Source of the DNA: CBDBJR01 sp965206445
GTDB taxonomy: Bacteria; Pseudomonadota; Gammaproteobacteria; Arenicellales; Poriferihabitantaceae
Reading direction: 5' to 3'
Length of the DNA stretch: 64,000 nt
NCBI GenBank assembly: GCA_965206445.1
Contig: CBDBJR010000002.1
Location: forward strand, 3,162,001 to 3,226,000
Positions 19,660 to 28,631 of this stretch are shown here, in pieces. The translations under genes were made by a program, and so were the position numbers. Each line of letters begins with the position of its first letter. The first letter of the stretch is position 1. The notes under the pieces were generated by a model. It was not told the origin of the DNA. It made no database searches and worked only from the letters and a program-made list of their open reading frames with translations.

Positions 19660-21819
19660 TCAGAATCTGCCATAGTAGCCTTCTTTCAAGGCGTCGAACA
19701 AATTGGCGGCGGTGTGGTGTTCACCGTCGTATTCCACCTCTTCGTCGCCCCGAATTTCCACCACCTTGCCGTTCTCCAGCGTAAACCGATAGCGGGTGTT
19801 CTCCAGATCCTGCTGTTTCACCAGCACGCCTTGAAACACCTCCGGGTTGAAGCGAAACGTAGTGCAGCCTTTCAGGCCTTTTTCCCAGGCATAGCGGTAA
19901 ATGTCCTGAAACGCCTCAAACTTGAAATCGGTCGGCACGTTGGCGGTTTTAGAAATCGACGAATCGATCCATTTCTGCGCCGCGGCCTGTATATCGACAT
20001 GCTGACGGGGGGTAACATCATCGGCGGTAATAAAATAGTCGGGCAATTGCCGTGCGGACGGCTGCGCGTCGGCATCGATCAGGTGTCGGTAGGCCAGCAA
20101 TTCATAGGAATAAACGTCGATTTTCTGTTTCGATTTTTTGCCCTCGCGAATCACGTTGCGGCTATACATATGGGCAAAAGTCGGCTCGATGCCGTTGCTG
20201 ACGTTGTTGCCCAGCGACAGGCTGATGGTGCCGGTGGGTGCGATCGAGGTGTGATGGGTATAGCGGCAGCCTTTTTCGGCTATTTCACGCTGTAGCTCGT
20301 CGGGGAACTGCTGCATGTAGCGACTGTATCGGCCCATCAGCACCTTGCCCTTGACGCGGTCGCCGACCCGGTAGCCGTCGGCGGCCATCTCCGCACGCCG
20401 TGCCAGCATTTCGGTGGTCACGGTATATTCCTGCTCGAGCACCGGCGCCGAGCCTTTCTCCTGCGCCAGATCAATGCCCACCCGCCAGCCAACCTCGGCC
20501 ATTTCTTTCGCCACCCGCTCGGTGAACGCCAGCGAGGCGGCGCCGCCGTAGCGCATCCGCATCATCGTCAACGCCGAGCCCAGCCCCATGAACCCCATGC
20601 CATGCCGCCGTTTGGCCATGATTTCCTCCCGCTGCTGCTCCAGCGGCAGGCCGTTGATATCGGCCACGTTGTCCAGCATGCGTGAAAAAATGGCCACCAC
20701 CTGACGATAGCGGGACCAATCAAAACGCGCGCGATCGGTAAACGGCTGCTCGACAAAGCAGGTCAGATTGATCGAGCCCAGCAAACACGCGCCATACGGC
20801 GGCAGCGGCTGCTCGCCGCAGGGGTTGGTCGCGCGGATATTTTCGCAAAACCAGTTGTTGTTCATTTGGTTGATGCGATCCACCAGAATGAAGCCCGGCT
20901 CGGCGAAATCGTACGTCGACGTCATGATCAGATTCCATAGCCGGCGCGCCGGAATCGTGCCGTATACGCGACAGGCGACCTGCCCGGCCTCGTTCACCGT
21001 GTAATCGCCGTTAACGACCCAGTTGCGATAGACAAGGTCGTATTCACCGCTTTGTATCTCCTGCTGCGTGGCCGGAAACGACAATTTCCATTGCGCCCCG
21101 TCTTTCACCGCATGCATAAAATCATCGGTGATCAAGCAGGATAAATTGAACTGCCGCAGCCGCCCGTTTTCCCGTTTGGCGCGAATGAATTCGACGATGT
21201 CCGGGTGGCAGATGTCGAAAGTGCCCATTTGTGCGCCGCGCCGACCGCCGGCCGAGGACACGGTAAAGCACATCGAGTCGAACACATCCATAAACGACAA
21301 CGGCCCCGAGGTATACGCCCCGGCGCCGTTGACAAAGGCGCCTTTCGGGCGCAGGGTGGAAAATTCGTAGCCGATGCCGCAGCCTGCTTTCAGCGTCAGG
21401 CCGGCTTCGTGTACCGACCTGAGCACGCCGTCCATCGAGTCGGGTACTGTGGCGGAAACGGTGCAGTTGATGGTGCTGGTTGCCGGTTTATGCTCCCTGG
21501 CGCCGGCATTGGAGGTGATGCGACCGGCCGGAATAGCACCGTTTTGCAGTGCCCAGAGAAATTTTTCACGCCACATCTCGCGCTGCGGCAGGGCTTCCAC
21601 GTCAGCCAGTGCGCCGGCCACCCGCCCCAGAGTCTGGTCGATATCGGCATCCACCGGGACGCCCTGCATCGTCTTGAGGCGATATTTTTTGTCCCAGATG
21701 TCGGCGGAAGCGGGCTGCAATGGAATCACCGCCACCGGATAGCGGTGCTCGGCGCCGGTTTGCTTGTCAGCCGTTTGTGTACGGCTCATTACCCGCAGAT
21801 TGGTCTGATTTTCTTGCAT
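19660..21819 (-). CDS. nrdJa: Class II (adenosylcobalamin-dependent) ribonucleotide reductase, catalytic subunit NrdJa
   Basis: A 719-residue catalytic subunit that makes deoxyribonucleotides in an oxygen-independent, B12-dependent way. Active-site segments are STINCTV (first redox Cys), NPCGEQPLPPYGACLL (second Cys plus the radical Cys and Glu), the HTSIAPTGTISL loop and the KGCTTFRFNP stretch near the end. The normal C-terminal region is supplied by the separate nrdJb gene. Upstream (21820-22112) no cobalamin riboswitch core or clear NrdR box pair could be recognised. Confidence 0.94.
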   Translation of the reverse strand: MQENQTNLRVMSRTQTADKQTGAEHRYPVAVIPLQPASADIWDKKYRLKTMQGVPVDADIDQTLGRVAGALADVEALPQREMWREKFLWALQNGAIPAGRITSNAGAREHKPATSTINCTVSATVPDSMDGVLRSVHEAGLTLKAGCGIGYEFSTLRPKGAFVNGAGAYTSGPLSFMDVFDSMCFTVSSAGGRRGAQMGTFDICHPDIVEFIRAKRENGRLRQFNLSCLITDDFMHAVKDGAQWKLSFPATQQEIQSGEYDLVYRNWVVNGDYTVNEAGQVACRVYGTIPARRLWNLIMTSTYDFAEPGFILVDRINQMNNNWFCENIRATNPCGEQPLPPYGACLLGSINLTCFVEQPFTDRARFDWSRYRQVVAIFSRMLDNVADINGLPLEQQREEIMAKRRHGMGFMGLGSALTMMRMRYGGAASLAFTERVAKEMAEVGWRVGIDLAQEKGSAPVLEQEYTVTTEMLARRAEMAADGYRVGDRVKGKVLMGRYSRYMQQFPDELQREIAEKGCRYTHHTSIAPTGTISLSLGNNVSNGIEPTFAHMYSRNVIREGKKSKQKIDVYSYELLAYRHLIDADAQPSARQLPDYFITADDVTPRQHVDIQAAAQKWIDSSISKTANVPTDFKFEAFQDIYRYAWEKGLKGCTTFRFNPEVFQGVLVKQQDLENTRYRFTLENGKVVEIRGDEEVEYDGEHHTAANLFDALKEGYYGRF

Positions 21820-22112
21820 ACAGGAATGTCCTCCAAATTTGGCCGCCGGCTTGAAATGTCACCCTGTTTCAGCCGCAGCGGGCTTGAGATTTGCATCCAT
21901 CGGCGGCAGCGGGCAGGTTCGCATTCCGGTCCGGCCACAGGGCAAATCATGGATTGAATCGATTGCGCGGTGGCCGCAGCCCGGGACTGTCTGGTCGCAC
22001 TGTGCACTGCGAATCATAACACGCCGCACGACCCCGGCGTCGGCCATATTACCCGCCTCGACCGGCCGCCGCGCGGGTGCACGCCCGGTCCGACAATGTG
22101 CCGTCGGCCCTG

Positions 22113-22328
22113 TCAATGCGCCGATTCCACCGCCCCCACCAGTACATACACCGTCCCGCAGTAAGGGCAGGTCTGCTCGCGGCCAGCCTCAAACGGCAGG
22201 TACACCAGGGGGTGTGCATCCCATAACCGCTTGTCCGGCAGCGGACAGTGCAGCGGCAAATCGGCGGCAGTGACCTCAATCGGTCGCCGCGCATCTGGCC
22301 GCTCGTCCGGGTCGCGGGCGCTAGACAT
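22113..22328 (-). CDS. Small CHCC zinc-finger protein
   Basis: A 71-residue protein of the zinc-finger CHCC family. One Cys (LHCPLP), a His (DAHPLV) and a CPYC pair give the C-x8-H-x14-C-x2-C zinc site. Such proteins sit next to ilvE in many gammaproteobacteria and the fold resembles a small subunit of respiratory complex I, but the function here is unknown. The start chosen (MSSARDPDERPD) overlaps the ilvE stop by eight bases, indicating translational coupling. Confidence 0.82.
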   Translation of the reverse strand: MSSARDPDERPDARRPIEVTAADLPLHCPLPDKRLWDAHPLVYLPFEAGREQTCPYCGTVYVLVGAVESAH

Positions 22329-23241
22329 AGGTGAGCCACTCCCGATACGCGGGAATACGACCGTACACCGCATCAAAATACTGACGTTGGACCTGCGTTG
22401 TTATCGGCCCGCGCGCACCGTTGCCGAGTTGGCGTCCGTCCAGCTCTCGAATCGGCATGATTTCCGCTGCGGTGCCGGAGAAGAACGCCTCGTCGCAGAG
22501 ATAAATCTCATCGCGGGTGATGCGCTTTTCAACCACGTTATAGCCGCTATCGGCGAGCAGGCGGATCACCGTCTTGCGCGTAATGCCGTCCAGGGTCGAG
22601 GCCATGTCCGGCGTATAGACCACGCCGTCGCGCACGATAAACAGGTTTTCACCGCTGCCTTCCATCGCAAAGCCGTCGGTGTCGAGCATCAGCGCTTCGT
22701 CATAGCCGCTATCGAGCGCTTCGCGCAGCGCCAGCATGGAATTGATATAGTTGCCGCTAGCCTTCGCGCGGCACATCGTGACGTTGACGTGGTGGCGGTT
22801 GAACGACGACACTCTGACGCGAATCCCCTGCTCCATATTCTCTTCGCCCAGATAGGAGCCCCACTCCCAGGCGGCAATGCTCAGATGGGTTTGCAGGTTA
22901 TCGGCCCGCAGCCCCATGCCTTCGGAGCCGTAAAAAACCAGCGGCCGCAGATAGGCCGATTGCAGCCCGTTTTGCCGCACCACTTCGACCTGTGCCTGTT
23001 TGACTTCATCGGGGCTAAAGGCAATTTTCATCCCCAGAATATGCGCCGACTGAAACAGCCGCTCGGTATGCTCCGACAGGCGAAATATCGCCGGGCCGTT
23101 ATCGGTGCGGTAGGCCCGCACGCCCTCGAACACGCCCATGCCATAATGCAGCGTATGGGTCAACACATGCACCCTGGCCTCGCGCCAGTCAACCATCCGG
23201 CCATCCATCCAGATGACACCATCACGATCACTAAAAGACAT
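22321..23241 (-). CDS. ilvE: Branched-chain amino acid aminotransferase
   Basis: A 306-residue PLP enzyme that makes leucine, isoleucine and valine from their keto acids. The start MSFSDRDGVIWMDGRMVDW, the YGMGVFEGVRAY segment, the PLP-lysine region AKASGNYINSMLA and GSGENLFIVRDG match the class IV aminotransferase IlvE group. It lies downstream of glnE on the same strand. Four 14-bp repeats occupy the leader region from 17 to 72 bases before the ATG. Confidence 0.94.
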   Translation of the reverse strand: MSFSDRDGVIWMDGRMVDWREARVHVLTHTLHYGMGVFEGVRAYRTDNGPAIFRLSEHTERLFQSAHILGMKIAFSPDEVKQAQVEVVRQNGLQSAYLRPLVFYGSEGMGLRADNLQTHLSIAAWEWGSYLGEENMEQGIRVRVSSFNRHHVNVTMCRAKASGNYINSMLALREALDSGYDEALMLDTDGFAMEGSGENLFIVRDGVVYTPDMASTLDGITRKTVIRLLADSGYNVVEKRITRDEIYLCDEAFFSGTAAEIMPIRELDGRQLGNGARGPITTQVQRQYFDAVYGRIPAYREWLTYV

Positions 23242-23257
23242 GGTTATAGAACACTCC

Positions 23258-23313
23258 GATTGATATTGGCCAATTGGTATTCGCCGATTGATGTTGGCCG
23301 ATTGATATTGAGT
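23258..23313 (-). repeat. Four imperfect 14-bp tandem repeats upstream of ilvE
   Basis: Four consecutive 14-base units, read on the + strand as GATTGATATTGGCC, AATTGGTATTCGCC, GATTGATGTTGGCC and GATTGATATTGAGT, end 16 bases before the ilvE start codon. All keep the ATTGRTRTT core. They fall in the 199-base gap between glnE and ilvE, which otherwise shows no gene. Spacing of 14 bases is not a full helical turn. They could be an operator array or simply a slippage product. Confidence 0.7.
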
Positions 23314-23440
23314 TGCACTGCCGGCTTGAGGCCGGGCGGCGCGGTCTTATCCGGCGGTCTGGCAGTCGCGCCGACGTGCAGATTGACGCGCTCAGCGGCT
23401 GGTCCCGCCGCACCGGTCGCACCCCACTGAACCGATAATA

Positions 23441-26290
23441 TTACCCGATCAGCCGCGACCATAACAACTTAATCTGGTCGCGCTGCTCGCGCATCTCGTG
23501 CCGGCCAATTCTAACTGGTCGGTCCATCAACTTCAAATACAGCGAGCGGCGTAAATATTCGCGGTAGACGGTCAGCAGCGTTTCCGTTTGCGGCGGCGAC
23601 AAAATACCGGCCTCCTGCAGGCCGGTCAATTGCGCCGCCGTCGTGCGCGGCGTCACCAGGTCGGGCTGTCGATGGGCGTGCCGCAAAATCAGAAACTGAA
23701 TGATGAACTCGATATCGACCATGCCGCCGTAATCGAGCTTGATATCGAACTCGGTGCTATTGGACTTCGCGTTCGCCGCGACCATGCGCGCGCGCATCGC
23801 GCTGACCGCCGACCGCAGCTGCACCACATCGCGCGGCTGACACAGTATTTGCCGCCGCACCCGCTCGAACGACTGCACGAACTCGGCCTCGCCCACCACC
23901 ACCCGGGCGCGCACCAGCGCTTGATGCTCCCAGGTCCAGGCGCTTTGCATCTGATAGTCGAGCAGGCCGTGCAGCGACATCGCCAGGGCACCGCTGCGAC
24001 CGCCCGGTCGCAGCCGCAGGTCCAGCGTATACAGCGTACCGGCATACGTACGCGCCACCAGCCAATGCACAAAACGCTGGCCGACGCGGCTATAAAAATA
24101 GTCCAGGTCGGAATTGATTGCGGTCGAATCCGTCGCGCGGTAATACAGTGCCAGATCCAGATCAGAATGATAGCCCAGCTCACCGCTGGCAAATTTCCCA
24201 TAGGCGACAACCCCGCCCTGCGTCGCCGGGGGCCCCCGCTTTTCCACCATCACCGCCAATACCCGCTCAAATACCCGGTTGAGCAATGCCTGCGCCAGTT
24301 GGCTCAACGCCCGCATGACCTGATCCGCATTCATCACGCGATTGATGTCGGCAGCGGCAATCCGCAGCACCTGCGCGTGCATAAACTCGCGCATGACGTT
24401 CATTTCACCCTCGACATTCTGCCGCTCGACCTGCGCCAGCCGCTGCTCGAGCGCCTGCTGCAGCAGCGCATCGGTCTGCGTGCGCAAATCGACCGGCGGT
24501 TGCAGCAATTCATCCAGTATCACCGGGTGCTGGCCGATGTAGCGCGACACCCACGGGCTGGCCGCACACAAATGCAGCAGTTGCCGCAGCGCGCTCGGGT
24601 TTTCAATCAACAAGCTCAGATACGCCGAACGGCGGCCAATCGACTCCAGCACGCCAACCAGCGCGCGCATCGCCCGCTCCGCGGAGCGCATCCCGGCCGC
24701 CCGCGCCAGCGCCAGCGGCATCAATTTATCCAGCCGCTCGCGCTCGAATGCAGAAAACGACTGGTACAGCCGCCCACGGCGAAACTCGCCCAGCAGGCGT
24801 GCGGTCGCCCGACCGTCGTCAAAACCGGCGGCCATCAGCGCCCGCTCCGCCGCCTCGGCCTCCAGCACGCCGAACCACACGTCCGCCAGCGCCTTTTGCT
24901 GCGCCGTCGCCGTATCGGCATGACGCGCTACGCTGGCGAATGCGCCCTGGATCACGGCTCGATGCCGGGTCAATTGCGCGGCATACTGCGGCCAGCCGTC
25001 GTAACCCATGCTCCAGGCCAGTCGCAGCCGAGCCGGCGCATCGACCGGCAATGACTGTGTTTGCTGGTCGTTGACCATCTGCAAACGATGCTCGGTATTG
25101 CGCAAAAATCGGTAGGCCGTGATCAGGGCACGGTGGTCGGCCGCCGACACCATGCCCAGCTTGAGCAGCCGGTGCAGCGCGGCGGTTAGCGATGTGGTGC
25201 GCAATCCGGCATCCCGACCGCCTCGAATCAACTGGTGGCTTTGAACATAAAACTCCACCTCACGGATGCCGCCCCAGCCGAGCTTGATGTCGTGCTGCAA
25301 ATCCTGTGCCTGCAACTGACGCACAATCAATTGCCGCATCTCGCGCAGCGAATCGAACGCCCCAAAATCCAGGTAGCGGCGATAGACAAACGGCAGCAGC
25401 ATATTCAACAACTCGCTGCCGGCCTGCGGGTCACCGGCCACGACCCGCGCCTTGATCAGCGCGTAACGCTCCCAATCGCGCCCATGCGTCTGATAGTAGT
25501 GCTCCATTGCCGCAAACGACAGCGCAATCGGCCCGCTATCGCCATTTGGACGCAGCCGCAGGTCGGTGCGAAACACGAATCCGTCGGTGGTGACGGCATC
25601 CAGTGCGGCAACCAGCTGGCGCCCCAGCTTGATGTAGTACTCCTGATTGCTGATGGATTTTTGCTGCGCCGAGACGGCCTCGGTGGCGCCCGCCGCACTG
25701 AAAGCAAACATCAAATCGACGTCCGATGAATAGTTCAGCTCGCCGCCGCCCAGCTTGCCCAGCCCGACGACCACCAGCTGCACCGCCCGGCCCTGCTCGT
25801 CCCGCGGCGTGCCGAAGCGCAGCTCGAGCCAGCGCGAGTGCCATTTGAGTGCGGTCTGAATGCACACCTCGGCCAGCGCACACACCCCGTGCATCGTTTG
25901 TTTGAGGTCGGCCAGACCGGCCAGGTCGCGCCAGGCCAGGCACAGCATGTAGCGCCGCCGAAATCGCCGCAGTCGCCGGTGCAGGTCGGCTTCATCGACG
26001 ATGGCGTGGAAACAATCCTCCGCTGCCGCCGTCAACCGCGCGGCGGTCAGCGGGCGGTCCAGCTCACCGCCGGTGATCAACTCCACCGGCAAATCGGGGT
26101 TTTGTATGCAACTGGTGGCGACAAATTCGCTGCCGGCCCACACCCGGGCAAGCTCCGCACGCGATGCGGCCACGGCAATATTGTCGGGGGTTTGACTGCA
26201 AGCCTGCGTATACCGCCGCCAGGCATGCTCGACCCCGGCCCGCAGCAGGGGCGGAATCGATGCAAGATTGAGGTCGCCGGTTTTAGTCAC
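23441..26290 (-). CDS. glnE: Bifunctional glutamine synthetase adenylyltransferase / deadenylase
   Basis: A 949-residue GlnE, which adenylylates and deadenylylates glutamine synthetase in response to PII. Two nucleotidyltransferase domains are seen: the N-terminal one with LGGGELNYSSDVDLMF (about residue 190) and the C-terminal one with FASGELGYHSDLDLALYY (about residue 690). The linking segments WGGIREVEFYVQSHQL and DYGGMVDIEFIIQF are typical. Length fits the E. coli enzyme. The first ~198 codons are repeated in the downstream tandem copy, where the gene is broken. This is the intact copy. Confidence 0.95.
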   Translation of the reverse strand: MTKTGDLNLASIPPLLRAGVEHAWRRYTQACSQTPDNIAVAASRAELARVWAGSEFVATSCIQNPDLPVELITGGELDRPLTAARLTAAAEDCFHAIVDEADLHRRLRRFRRRYMLCLAWRDLAGLADLKQTMHGVCALAEVCIQTALKWHSRWLELRFGTPRDEQGRAVQLVVVGLGKLGGGELNYSSDVDLMFAFSAAGATEAVSAQQKSISNQEYYIKLGRQLVAALDAVTTDGFVFRTDLRLRPNGDSGPIALSFAAMEHYYQTHGRDWERYALIKARVVAGDPQAGSELLNMLLPFVYRRYLDFGAFDSLREMRQLIVRQLQAQDLQHDIKLGWGGIREVEFYVQSHQLIRGGRDAGLRTTSLTAALHRLLKLGMVSAADHRALITAYRFLRNTEHRLQMVNDQQTQSLPVDAPARLRLAWSMGYDGWPQYAAQLTRHRAVIQGAFASVARHADTATAQQKALADVWFGVLEAEAAERALMAAGFDDGRATARLLGEFRRGRLYQSFSAFERERLDKLMPLALARAAGMRSAERAMRALVGVLESIGRRSAYLSLLIENPSALRQLLHLCAASPWVSRYIGQHPVILDELLQPPVDLRTQTDALLQQALEQRLAQVERQNVEGEMNVMREFMHAQVLRIAAADINRVMNADQVMRALSQLAQALLNRVFERVLAVMVEKRGPPATQGGVVAYGKFASGELGYHSDLDLALYYRATDSTAINSDLDYFYSRVGQRFVHWLVARTYAGTLYTLDLRLRPGGRSGALAMSLHGLLDYQMQSAWTWEHQALVRARVVVGEAEFVQSFERVRRQILCQPRDVVQLRSAVSAMRARMVAANAKSNSTEFDIKLDYGGMVDIEFIIQFLILRHAHRQPDLVTPRTTAAQLTGLQEAGILSPPQTETLLTVYREYLRRSLYLKLMDRPVRIGRHEMREQRDQIKLLWSRLIG

Positions 26291-26676
26291 CGTTTACACG
26301 CCGTCGCCATCCACGCCGCCCAGTCTGACGCTATGCGCGCCGTCTGTGCGGCATACACCGTCTCGATGCAATCCGGTACAGGCCGTGTTATGGCGCACCT
26401 GAAAACATGCCTGAAAACGCGCCCGAGAAATGACGGCCCGGCGCGGGGACCAAATCTGCTGTGGTGTATACTGTAAACAATCGGCCAAACACCGTATTGC
26501 GTCTCGCTACGGCGGCTTGTATGGCCCTGCCTTGATTTGCCCATGCTCGCATTGCTCGAATCCGCCAAACCGATGCGCCGGTCGGCCCTGACACCGCATC
26601 GGTGCGGTCGCATGCCATACGCCATAGCGGCGCGCATTCACTGCGCACGGCGCCCACTCCAGGCCGCCCACCGAAC
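26291..26676. other. 386-base divergent gap between glnE and the GIY-YIG gene
   Basis: No gene is supported here. The gap must hold the glnE promoter (- strand) and that of the GIY-YIG gene (+ strand). The region around 26461-26480 (TGTATACTGTAAAC) has a -10-like TATACT on the + strand. Copy 1 carries a 12-base tandem doubling near 26399-26422 that is single in copy 2. Confidence 0.6.
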
Positions 26677-27042
26677 ATGACCGGCTGGAGTGTCTATATG
26701 GTGCGCTGCGCCGACAACACGATCTATACCGGCATTACCAATAATCTACCGCTACGGCTGCAGCGGCACAACCACGGAACCGGGGCCGGCTACACCCGCG
26801 GTCGCCGGCCGGTGGTGCTGGTGTATGTCGAACCGAGCGCCGACCGCGCAGCGGCGAGCAGACGGGAGCATAGCATCAAACGGCTGAATCGGTGGCAGAA
26901 ACTGCGCCTGATAGAGCGGCAGGCAGCGCCGCTTTTAGACCGCGGACCACACCCCGACCGGCAGCACACCCCGGCGCCCGGAGGCGATGAGGAATTGAGT
27001 GGGTGTAATGATTGCCGCAGTAGTACCGATAGGTTAGGATGA
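26677..27042 (+). CDS. GIY-YIG nuclease family protein (copy 1)
   Basis: A 121-residue protein of the YhbQ/UPF0213 type. The GIY-YIG core is seen as WSVYMVRCADNTIYTGITNN, followed by RLQRHNHGTGAGYTRGRRP with the conserved Arg and HSIKRLNRWQKLRLI. The C-terminal ~35 residues are a polar extension absent from short family members. The start at MTGWS was chosen over an upstream in-frame ATG, because the family begins just before the core. The exact role of these proteins (DNA repair or structure-specific nicking) is not settled. A near-identical copy follows at 31053. Confidence 0.85.
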   Translation: MTGWSVYMVRCADNTIYTGITNNLPLRLQRHNHGTGAGYTRGRRPVVLVYVEPSADRAAASRREHSIKRLNRWQKLRLIERQAAPLLDRGPHPDRQHTPAPGGDEELSGCNDCRSSTDRLG

Positions 27043-27089
27043 GTCAGTGACCTTAATCTTTTTGAGGCCTGTTGCTGCTTGGAGTGGAG

Positions 27090-27539
27090 ATGAAAAGAGT
27101 TTTTAACAGGTTCGCTTTGAGTGCGGGGGTATTTTTTTTAGCAATGACCGCCGTCTCCATAGCGCGAGAAGAAGTAGTAGTAGAGCGCGATAAAAAATAT
27201 AAGAATAGACCAGTTTTTATATGCCAAACTAGAGCTGGTGCTAAGCTAGCCAGAGATTACATGCAAAGCTATGCTGACGTTGCGAGAAACGAAAGAGCAA
27301 AACCACTTCCAGTTCCGAAGGATGCAAATTGTGGACCTGCAACTGTGACTTTAGAAGTAGTTGGATACGCTGATGAGCTTCTCAATGGTGAGGGGGTAGA
27401 TAAAGAAGGAAACATAATTAAAGCCAGGTTCCTCATAATAAATGTTTCTGAACCTTTTATTTTGAATGGAGCCTTTATAAGGGCTCCTATCCGTATGACA
27501 ATCAAAGGGATAGACCCGCCTGAAAAAAGAGCAGAGTGA
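27090..27539 (+). CDS. Small exported protein of unknown function, AT-rich (copy 1)
   Basis: A 149-residue protein with a clear signal peptide (residues 1-22, KRVFNRFALSAGVFFLAMTA) and a GGAGTGGAG ribosome binding site next to the ATG. The mature part has two Cys (ICQTR and NCGPA) and a predicted mixed fold with VTLEVVGYADELLN and FLIINVSEPFILNG strands. No family was recognised. Its codons are far more AT-rich than those of its neighbours, so it may have been acquired by transfer. The second copy differs by several substitutions and small indels, while reading frame and signal peptide are kept. Confidence 0.7.
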   Translation: MKRVFNRFALSAGVFFLAMTAVSIAREEVVVERDKKYKNRPVFICQTRAGAKLARDYMQSYADVARNERAKPLPVPKDANCGPATVTLEVVGYADELLNGEGVDKEGNIIKARFLIINVSEPFILNGAFIRAPIRMTIKGIDPPEKRAE

Positions 27540-27599
27540 CTACTCTCCCGGCAACACTACTGTCTGCTCCAAAAGCCCCGGCCAATTAAATGGAGCCGA

Positions 27600-27794
27600 T
27601 CAATCAAGCGGTAGCGCTACAAAGCAGACAAAAGCACCATCGCGAGTCATTCCAACCAGCAGCAATTCAGTGCCAGGAAACTCAGTCCCCTCAAGGTGAC
27701 GCCTATTCAGTGGAGCTAATCCTGTCACCCTCGCATTCCCTCGTAAATAAACGCCACCAGGCAAGGTAAATATTATTGCAATAGCGGGATAGAT
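27600..27794 (-). other. Short open frame without ATG, possible gene remnant (copy 1)
   Basis: In the 341-base gap between the exported protein and the phosphatidyltransferase gene the - strand has a 64-codon open frame with protein-like content (for example GGVYLRGNARVTGL and TELLLVGMTRDGAFVCFV) ending in TGA at 27600. It is bounded upstream by a stop and has no ATG; TTG at 27762-27764 is the only early NTG. It may be the tail of a lost gene or a small gene with a rare start. The identical stretch is at 31973-32167. Confidence 0.35.
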
Positions 27795-27880
27795 TCACCG
27801 CATACGAGCGGGCGGCAACCGGGCAACAATTGGCCATGCCGTTGTTGGCCGGCCGCCATCACCACCCACCGTATCGGCGC

Positions 27881-28462
27881 CTATTCCCGGATACCCTGTG
27901 CGCCGATATTTTCCCTCCGCCATACATGCCAGCATGATTTTACGTTGCTTTGCGGTCGGCTTAACCGGACGGTGATCAGCAAACAATCGAGCGCAACCAG
28001 CGCCTGAATAATGGCAGCCGCTCTGAATAGCGCCGCATGTCCGGTGATGAACAGCACCAGCACCGCTGTCCCCATCACCACCGCCGACAGCTTTGCGCTC
28101 CAGGTATGATAGCTGGCAAGGCAGCGAAACTTCCACACACTGGCGACGATAGGGATAGCGTAGGCGGCTACCGTTATCAAGACAAACCGATACTCTTTTT
28201 CGAGCAGCTCCGGGTACAGCCACCAGGCGCACAGGGGCACGCTGAGGTAGGTCGCCATATCGCCCCAGCTATCCAGCCTGGCGCCGAGCTCGGTAACCAC
28301 CTCGAACCGGCGAGCCAGATACCCGTCGGCAACGTCCGACACCAATGCAACCACCAGCGCGGACAGAAACAGCATCTCTTGTCCAAACCACGCCGCCGCC
28401 AAAAGACCGGGCACCATGACGATGCGCAGTATGCTCAGCAGGTTGGGGATAGTCTGTTTCAT
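27881..28462 (-). CDS. CDP-alcohol phosphatidyltransferase family membrane protein (copy 1)
   Basis: A 193-residue integral membrane enzyme of the PgsA/CLS family, which joins a CDP-activated lipid to an alcohol. The family motif D-x2-D-G-x2-A-R-x8-G-x3-D-x3-D is seen as DVADGYLARRFEVVTELG then ARLDSWGD. About five or six hydrophobic spans follow, and the N-terminal IPNLLSILRIVMVP is typical of PgsA-like proteins. It is too unlike housekeeping PgsA to name. It is downstream of the aldehyde dehydrogenase on the same strand. Copy 2 is identical in protein. Confidence 0.85.
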   Translation of the reverse strand: MKQTIPNLLSILRIVMVPGLLAAAWFGQEMLFLSALVVALVSDVADGYLARRFEVVTELGARLDSWGDMATYLSVPLCAWWLYPELLEKEYRFVLITVAAYAIPIVASVWKFRCLASYHTWSAKLSAVVMGTAVLVLFITGHAALFRAAAIIQALVALDCLLITVRLSRPQSNVKSCWHVWRRENIGAQGIRE

Positions 28463-28631
28463 ATACCGCGCTCCGGTCTATCCGCGCAGTGCGGCAGAAA
28501 ATGTGCCCGGCCATCGGACGGCCTGCGGCGCCGGTAGCGTATCGACGACGCCATGCTCGCCAGTCGCATCGCCGCGGCGGGTCAACCCGGGTGGCGGCGG
28601 CTCGAGGCCGGGCAAACCGCGCAACGGTCGG

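Noticed and set aside
21820..22112. Cobalamin riboswitch in front of nrdJa
   Set aside because: A B12-dependent enzyme made this worth testing, but no B12 box or pseudoknot core could be recognised on the - strand.
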